NCBI GenBank assembly: GCA_027943245.1
Contig: JANDJZ010000116.1
Span: forward strand, 1 to 64,000
DNA length: 64,000 nt
Direction of reading: 5' to 3'
Origin: Acanthamoeba sp. SK_2022b
Taxonomy: Eukaryota > Discosea > Longamoebia > Acanthamoebidae
The notes beneath the pieces were generated by a model, which searched no databases, was not told the DNA's origin, and saw nothing but the letters and a program-made list of their open reading frames with translations. This document shows, one piece after another, positions 58,910 through 64,000 of this stretch. Every line of letters starts with the position of its first letter. The first letter of the stretch is position 1. The position numbers were made by a program, and so were the translations under genes.

Positions 58910-60045
58910 GGAAGAAGAAGGCTGGTGCGGATGTGAGGACGTGCGCCGGAAGATGAGAGAATGCAGTAAGGTTTTTTCCAGTTCCTTGAAGGTCCAGTTG
59001 CTGCCAGTGATGTGTGCTATGCAGGGCAGGGGCACGAGGAGCAGTTGTTGGGGTGATGTTGTGCTGGTGTGATGATGTGGTGATGGTGTGTTGTTGAGGT
59101 TGTGGTGTTGCAGTGTTGATGTGGTGTTATTGGGCTGTTGTGATGGTGATTTTGTAGTTTTGTAGTTTTGTGGTGTTGTTGGGCTGTTGTAGTGTTGTTG
59201 TAGTGTTGTTGTAGTGTTGCTATGGTGTTATGGTGAGGTAGTGGTGGTGTGTTGTAGTAACTATAACACCCCTGCATCAATGGAGTGTTTGGAAAAAAGG
59301 AACCTTGACTCTTTTGGCAATGTACACTTTTCATACTGTTTTACCTCAGAATTTGAAGCATTTTTTTGAGGCCTTACCCTTCTCCCATTGTGTTTTTATT
59401 CCATTTGTGTACGAAAATTGGATGTTTGTACTTGACAAAATGCATTGGTCAACATGGATGTGTTTAAATTGTTGGAACTTGATCTCTTCTAACTCAATGT
59501 CTTGGTGTGGAGTAAAAAACACATAACAAGAAGAACTGGTTTTTAAACATCTTTGGAAATTGGTGCTTAGCCATCTCAAGGCTGCAGCGAGAATGATGAG
59601 CCTGCTGTGCTTGCTCATCATTTGGCTGTTGGTCTTGGTTGGTGAGGATGTTGATGAGGCCCTGGATGCCCACCCAGAGGGAGCACATGGTGTTGCTGGG
59701 GTTCAGTATGTGTCTTGGGCACTAGGCGTGCTGTCTAGTGGTGCTTCTGTGGTGGTGGTCTTGTGGGTCTCCCCCCACCTTTAAGGTAGACTTCTCTCTG
59801 GTTGTGGAGTTGATGGTATACTTGGGGATTGAGTTGAGTTGGAGGAGATAGGGATGTGATCCATGTTGAGTTTCTTGAAGATGGTGTCTTGTGTTGTGGT
59901 TAAATGGCTGGGAGTGGTACTAGTGTGGTGTAGGTGGTGGTACCTTGTGCATCTGTGCTCATGTATTGTCCTGTTCCTGTCAAGGAAGTTAGATTGGTCT
60001 TGTGGGGGATGGAAATCCCTGTAGATTGCGTCAGTTGGAGTATTA
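58910..60045. mobile_element. About 1.1 kb insertion in the second duplicate: GT-rich minisatellite plus AT-rich unique sequence
   Basis: Flanks on both sides align with the continuous sequence 55400-55520 of the first duplicate (left gccgcgtgtgcttgcttggg, right the pre-ATG block with GCGGACCCAGCGAAGG), so the interval was inserted in, or lost from, one copy. It opens with a GTG/GTT minisatellite (59035-59250) of the kind at 18452-20710 and continues with about 700 AT-rich bases. Small ORFs occur on both strands (59560-59784 plus with a hydrophobic start MMSLLCLLIIWLLVLVG; 59621-59346 minus), without recognisable domains. No clear terminal repeats were seen. The class of element is unknown. 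Confidence 0.45.
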
Positions 60046-60133
60046 TATCTTTATTTTTTTTGCCAAAAAAAAAGAGCAATAAAAGTGATAGCAAATAAGC
60101 AAGTGCAAAGCGGACCCAGCGAAGGGGGCCACC

Positions 60134-63100
60134 ATGGCACGGACAAAGCAAACGGAAAGGTCGACCTACACCCTGAAGCAACAGAGGGCACTGCGTGCCC
60201 TGACCTTCCTGGGCGCCACACCAACTCAACTCCTGCAGCCGACACTTGCCACCGCCTTGGAGCCAGAAGAGGAGGGGGAGGACGTCGTCGGGCGTCGCGT
60301 GCTGGAGCTGTGGCGCGACCTCGACCCTGCACTCGTCGCCCCTCCAACGGCCGCGACGTACGGCTGGGGCCGGCTCGAGTCCCTGCTGAAGGCGAGCGGC
60401 GGCCGACAGCGCGTCGAGGCTCTTCTCGGCCACTTCTTTCTTCTCCACGCTCCTCCTGTCTCCGTGAGGTCGCTCTTCGATCGCCTCTTCTCCTTCGACT
60501 CCCACGTGAGCTCCGCCATTGCTCGGCACGATGTAGGCAAGTGGAAGAGGGAGGCCCTGTTGACTCTCGCCCTGCCCATGATGTGGCTCGTGAAGAAGAT
60601 CGCCTCCACCGTCCCGCCAAGCTTCCTCGACGAGCGCCACCTCAAGCAACTGTGGGCGGGCTTGCAGCAGGCCGACAAGGACGGCGACGAGGCAGTGGTT
60701 GCCGTGCTTGGCCACTCCATCGCCGTCTTCTGCAGGCTCGCGCGTGCGTGCCTTGGTTCGGTGGCGATGTTTGTGCCCCAGGTCATCACGGAGATGATCA
60801 ACGACGACGAGAGACCAGGCGTGTTCCTTGGTATGGGTGGTCTTCTCCCTTCACAACGTCGCCGCTTTCCGTTGGAACTCAACGGGCAATGCGGGGCGTC
60901 GCTCTTTCTTTCTTTCATTCCAGCTGGTATGCACGCTGTGGGTGAGCTCATGAAGGACAAGTGGACAGTCGACGCCGTGCGATCTCTTTGCCCCCCCTTC
61001 CATCTGCCCTTCTCGTGCAACACTTTTTTCTTTTTCTTATTTTACCCCCCCAATGCTGCTCGCGCGTATAGTGGCTGCCCCGTCTGGCCGAGCTGTTCCG
61101 CTCTCACCCACTCCTCGCCGTGCGTCGGCTGGCGGTCAACCTTCTCGCATGTAGCGAGGCTCACCACCCTCGTGTCGCCGCTCCCGCGCCGCTTGGCCAG
61201 GCAAGCAAAGCTCCACCTCACCTCTCCTACCACCCACCTTTCACATTTCGCGTGTTTGTGATTTGTGGCAGGAGCTGCTGGACATGTGTTTGGCCGAAGG
61301 TGGAATGGAGCAGATCGATCCGGAGGTCCTGGCGTCCATCATGAGCCTCTTCTCGTCAGCGGTGGCCATCAAGCGAGACTGGAGCCTCACTCGCCGAGCT
61401 CAGTTTCTCCAGGTCATCGGCCTGGCCGCACGCGCTTCGCACCTGCCGGTGGTCACCCAGGCCTCGCAGCTCCTCATAGAGCTCACCCGACACAACCGCG
61501 ACTCTGCCGACTTTGGCGACGAGCTCGCCAAGTGCGTGCCAGCATTCCAGCGCTATTGGGATGTAAAACTCCGTAGCTGCTAACTCCGCAAGTGTTTGTG
61601 TGTCGACGCAGGCTGATGGCCAACCTGGTGGACAACCTGCAGGTGAGGCCGGTCGGCGGCAACGTGGACAGCCTGGTCTCGCTCTGCCTCGACTGCGTGC
61701 AAGACAACCGCAACAGGAGCAGCGAGGAAGTGATGGCTGGCGATCCGGTGACTGCCTTGCCGGTCGAGCTGCGCGCCTTGATCGACAATCGCGTGCGAGG
61801 TTGTCCACCGCGGTCCCCTCCCTTCCACGCGTGTCTATGCTCCCCTCTGTTCTTGGGCGCTAACCAACCGTGTCAAGAGCGGGACCACCAAGCGACACGC
61901 ACGCTGCAGCTGGCTCGCGTGGCGGTGATGAGCAACTGTCTCCTCGGGTGTTCGGCCAAATGCAAGCCCGTGCTGTGGAGCCGAGTGGAGCAGTACCTGC
62001 GGCGGACGCCCAGCCAGCCCTGGCAGCTGAGGTGCGCCGCGCTCCGGCCCGTGTTTCTTGGCGCTGCCATCGGCGAGGTGGTGTGCTCACCGCCCGAGCG
62101 GCTGCTGGGCGATGTCAGGGAGAAGGGCCTTCTGTTGTGGCAGAGCTGCATCATGACCGGACCGTATCAGGACAGCGACGACCTCGTCCTCTTTGCGATG
62201 GAATTACTGAGCGCTCCCGAGGTCGGCTGCCCTCCTCCCCGCCACCGCCAATGTCATGGCCTCTGTCGCACAGTCTCAGTCTGCATGTTGTCGATGACGA
62301 GAACCACAGAGGCAAGTGAGGGAGATGGCCTGTCGCACGCTGGTCCAGCTCCGCAACCATGTGATGACCCACTACTCACTCGAGAGGCAGTTCATACAGC
62401 ATGGCACAGCCTTCGTCGCCGAAAGCGCCAAGCTCATGCAAGCGGGGGGCACGGCCGACGCCGCGCAGTTGGAGGTGCGGTCAGGCTGTGTGATGGGCCT
62501 TGAAAGCGTTGCCTTTTGTCAGTGAGACTGTGACGTCATGGAAACTCACGGTCCGCATCAGCTGCAAAGGGGCTGTCTGCTGCTGATGGGGAGCATGGTT
62601 GAAGGCGGCTACGTGTTGGACGTGGTTCCACTTCGCCGGCTCGTTGCTTACGCGACGTCTTTACTCGCCGTACCACCTCCCTCACTCGCAACATGGAATG
62701 GATGGATGGACGGCCAGGCAGGCGCGCTCCATTCAATTGCTGCACTCTGATTGCACGTGACCCACAGTGGGAGCCCGCAGCGGGCAATTACGACAATAAC
62801 CCATTCTTCTTCTTCGACCACGAACCGGCAAGCCACTATGTGGTCGCCGATCTGTTGGAGCAGCTGCAGCACTATTGCGACCCGGACCAGTTTGCGAGTG
62901 TTGTGCCCGACTTCATGCCCGCCATCATCGCGTCGTGCCCGCCCCTGAGGCGCGGTTCTATTCTCATCACGTTCGCCGGTATGATCACCCCCCCCCCCTT
63001 CTCTTTCTCTTTCTTTCCTCTCCCCATCCCATCTTTGGCAAAGAGTGAGCGTTGGGCCTAAACCACGTTGTCCGCGTTGCAGGAGGGCTGGCCGACCAGT

Positions 63101-63153
63101 TCGACATCACTCCGTGGCGTGAGCAGCTCTTGGAGCGCCTTCCCCAGGTCTAA
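60134..63153 (+). CDS. HEAT-like helical repeat protein, copy B (intact)
   Basis: Ten exons: 60134-60830, 60924-60976, 61072-61200, 61272-61531, 61612-61799, 61878-62221, 62310-62507, 62562-62669, 62768-62978, 63083-63153. They sum to 2,259 bases, 752 residues in frame. The start reads MARTKQTERSTYTLKQQ, whose first seven residues equal those of histone H3. Helix pairs repeat throughout (TLALPMMWLVKKIASTV, PQVITEMINDDERPG, LGLAARASHLPVVTQASQLL-like segments, VVADLLEQLQHYCDPDQFA), consistent with an alpha-solenoid scaffold. I do not recognise the family. The donor after exon 3 (LGQ/gcaagc) is GC, conserved in copy A. The stop overlaps that of the convergent minus-strand gene. Confidence 0.7.
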
Positions 63154-63922
63154 CCAGATGCCAACCTATTGTGCAGCCAGTCCAGGCCCTCGTACAGACC
63201 GTCGCCAGTCCAAGTGGCCGACCCTAGGAGGAACCAGGGCGTTTGCTGTGTGTCGTGCAAGGGGGAAAAGCAGCACGGTGTTACGAGTGGCCCAATAAAG
63301 GAAAAATGGTGATAGGAGAGGAGAGTTGCTTGAACCTTGAATATGGTGTGCAACTCGAGCCGGTCCACAACCTTTGCGAGCGGCAGCGCTGACGGCTGGT
63401 CCTGCTTGTTGGCCCAGACCAACACCGGGCGTCGCCTCCCGGCAGCATCGCTAGCCATCGATCGCAGGTAGTCAACGCATGCGCGCCTCTCGCTTTCATG
63501 GCTGTCCGTGAGTGCGGTGCTGTCCACCACCAGCACGCGGGCTTGCGCTTTGGCCAGCAGACCCGCGCCATATCTTGGCTGTGTTCCCACACCACATGGC
63601 AAATCAATAAAAAAAAAATAGAATAAAAATAATTAAAAAAATGGTTGTTGCTTGTAGAAGAAAGACAGAAACCACCAGTATTATCAGGGGAGAGTGCTAC
63701 CAGGTTGTCCAAGGGCACATCAAGGATGAAGAAGACACGCGCCTTGTACTCGATCAACTTTATCGTATGGCCTATGGAAGGTGCAGAGCGCAAAGAATTA
63801 TATATACATATATAAAACAACAACAATCAAACAAGGCCGCGTACGAGAGGTGGGCGAGGTCGGCTCGACGTCGCCCGTGGCAAACTTGGTCAAGATGCTG
63901 GTCTTCCCCGCGGAGCGTGGTC
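63150..63922 (-). CDS. Divergent Arf-like (ARL) small GTPase (5' partial)
   Basis: Exons 63922-63845 (P-loop GPRSAGKTSILTKFATGDVEP), one near 63777-63700 (HTIKLIEYKARVFFILDVPLDNL) and 63578-63150. The last has LVVDSTALTDSHESERRACVDYL, VLVWANKQDQPSAL (G4 NKQD), ELHTIFKVQ, and SATWTGDGLYEGLDWL (G5 SA, ARL-type C-terminal helix), ending NRLASG. The family's switch II WDxGGQ is replaced by LDVPLDN, so GTP hydrolysis or switching is probably altered. Between FKVQ and SATW lie about 30 in-frame codons that look like an unspliced intron, but no phase-compatible GT donor was found. The N-terminus lies beyond the window edge. Confidence 0.7.
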
Positions 63923-64000
63923 CTGCGACTCCGTGAATGGGAACGGTGCAGCAGGTTGGTCAGGCCTCTTTGGTTGAACAACGCTCAATCAAAAGAGAGA

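Overview
The window looks like nuclear DNA of a free-living amoeba of the Acanthamoeba type (Amoebozoa). The basis is GC-rich exons with C/G-ending codons, many short GT-AG introns rich in microsatellites, closely packed genes on both strands, and amoebozoan families: receptor kinases joined to a nucleotide cyclase, kelch and F-box proteins, Ras and Arf-like GTPases, multi-EGF surface proteins. No rRNA or tRNA gene, CRISPR array or prokaryotic operon was seen. The species is an inference.

Layout. 1-2680: 3' part of a cytosolic prolyl-tRNA synthetase. 2843-3574 (minus): secreted CAP plus Cys-rich repeat protein. 3913-4440: 5' part of an ArfGAP, which meets the 3'-truncated minus-strand multi-EGF gene (4551-8698) at a (GT)n tract. 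8998-12883 (minus): kelch repeats, an F-box and a Ras-type GTPase that can be read as one protein. 13204-17347 (minus): type I membrane protein built from short one-coil exons. 17775-23160: broken or partial copies of the kelch/F-box/Ras locus, separated by GT-rich minisatellites and a TTAA-flanked inverted-repeat element. 23308-25794: TMEM97-like EXPERA protein (plus) and a type II membrane glycosyltransferase-like protein (minus).

26244-41072 is the centrepiece: two tandem paralogous receptors of about 1.68 thousand residues. Each has a signal peptide, two bacterial PstS-like binding modules, an EGF-like module, one membrane span, a TKL kinase, a class III nucleotide cyclase and a second TKL kinase. 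Exons are nearly identical between the copies while introns are unrelated.

41246-54365: NT-C2/coiled-coil protein, alpha-methylacyl-CoA racemase, RCE1-type CAAX protease, PHAF1/UPF0183 protein, F-box/ankyrin-like protein, Ser/Thr kinase. 54770-63153: LSM3 and a tandemly duplicated HEAT-like gene. Copy A carries a frameshifting deletion and copy B is intact; a dead LSM3 exon and a roughly 1.1 kb insertion lie between them. The window ends in a divergent Arf-like GTPase (minus).

Functional themes: surface sensing feeding kinase and cyclic-nucleotide signalling; small-GTPase switching, including a Ras with substitutions at both canonical GTPase-critical positions and the protease that matures CAAX proteins; ubiquitin targeting through F-boxes. 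Exon boundaries were read by eye. For ProRS, CAP, TMEM97, the glycosyltransferase, receptor 2, the Ras module, the kinase, LSM3 and HEAT copy B the summed exon lengths are exact multiples of three.
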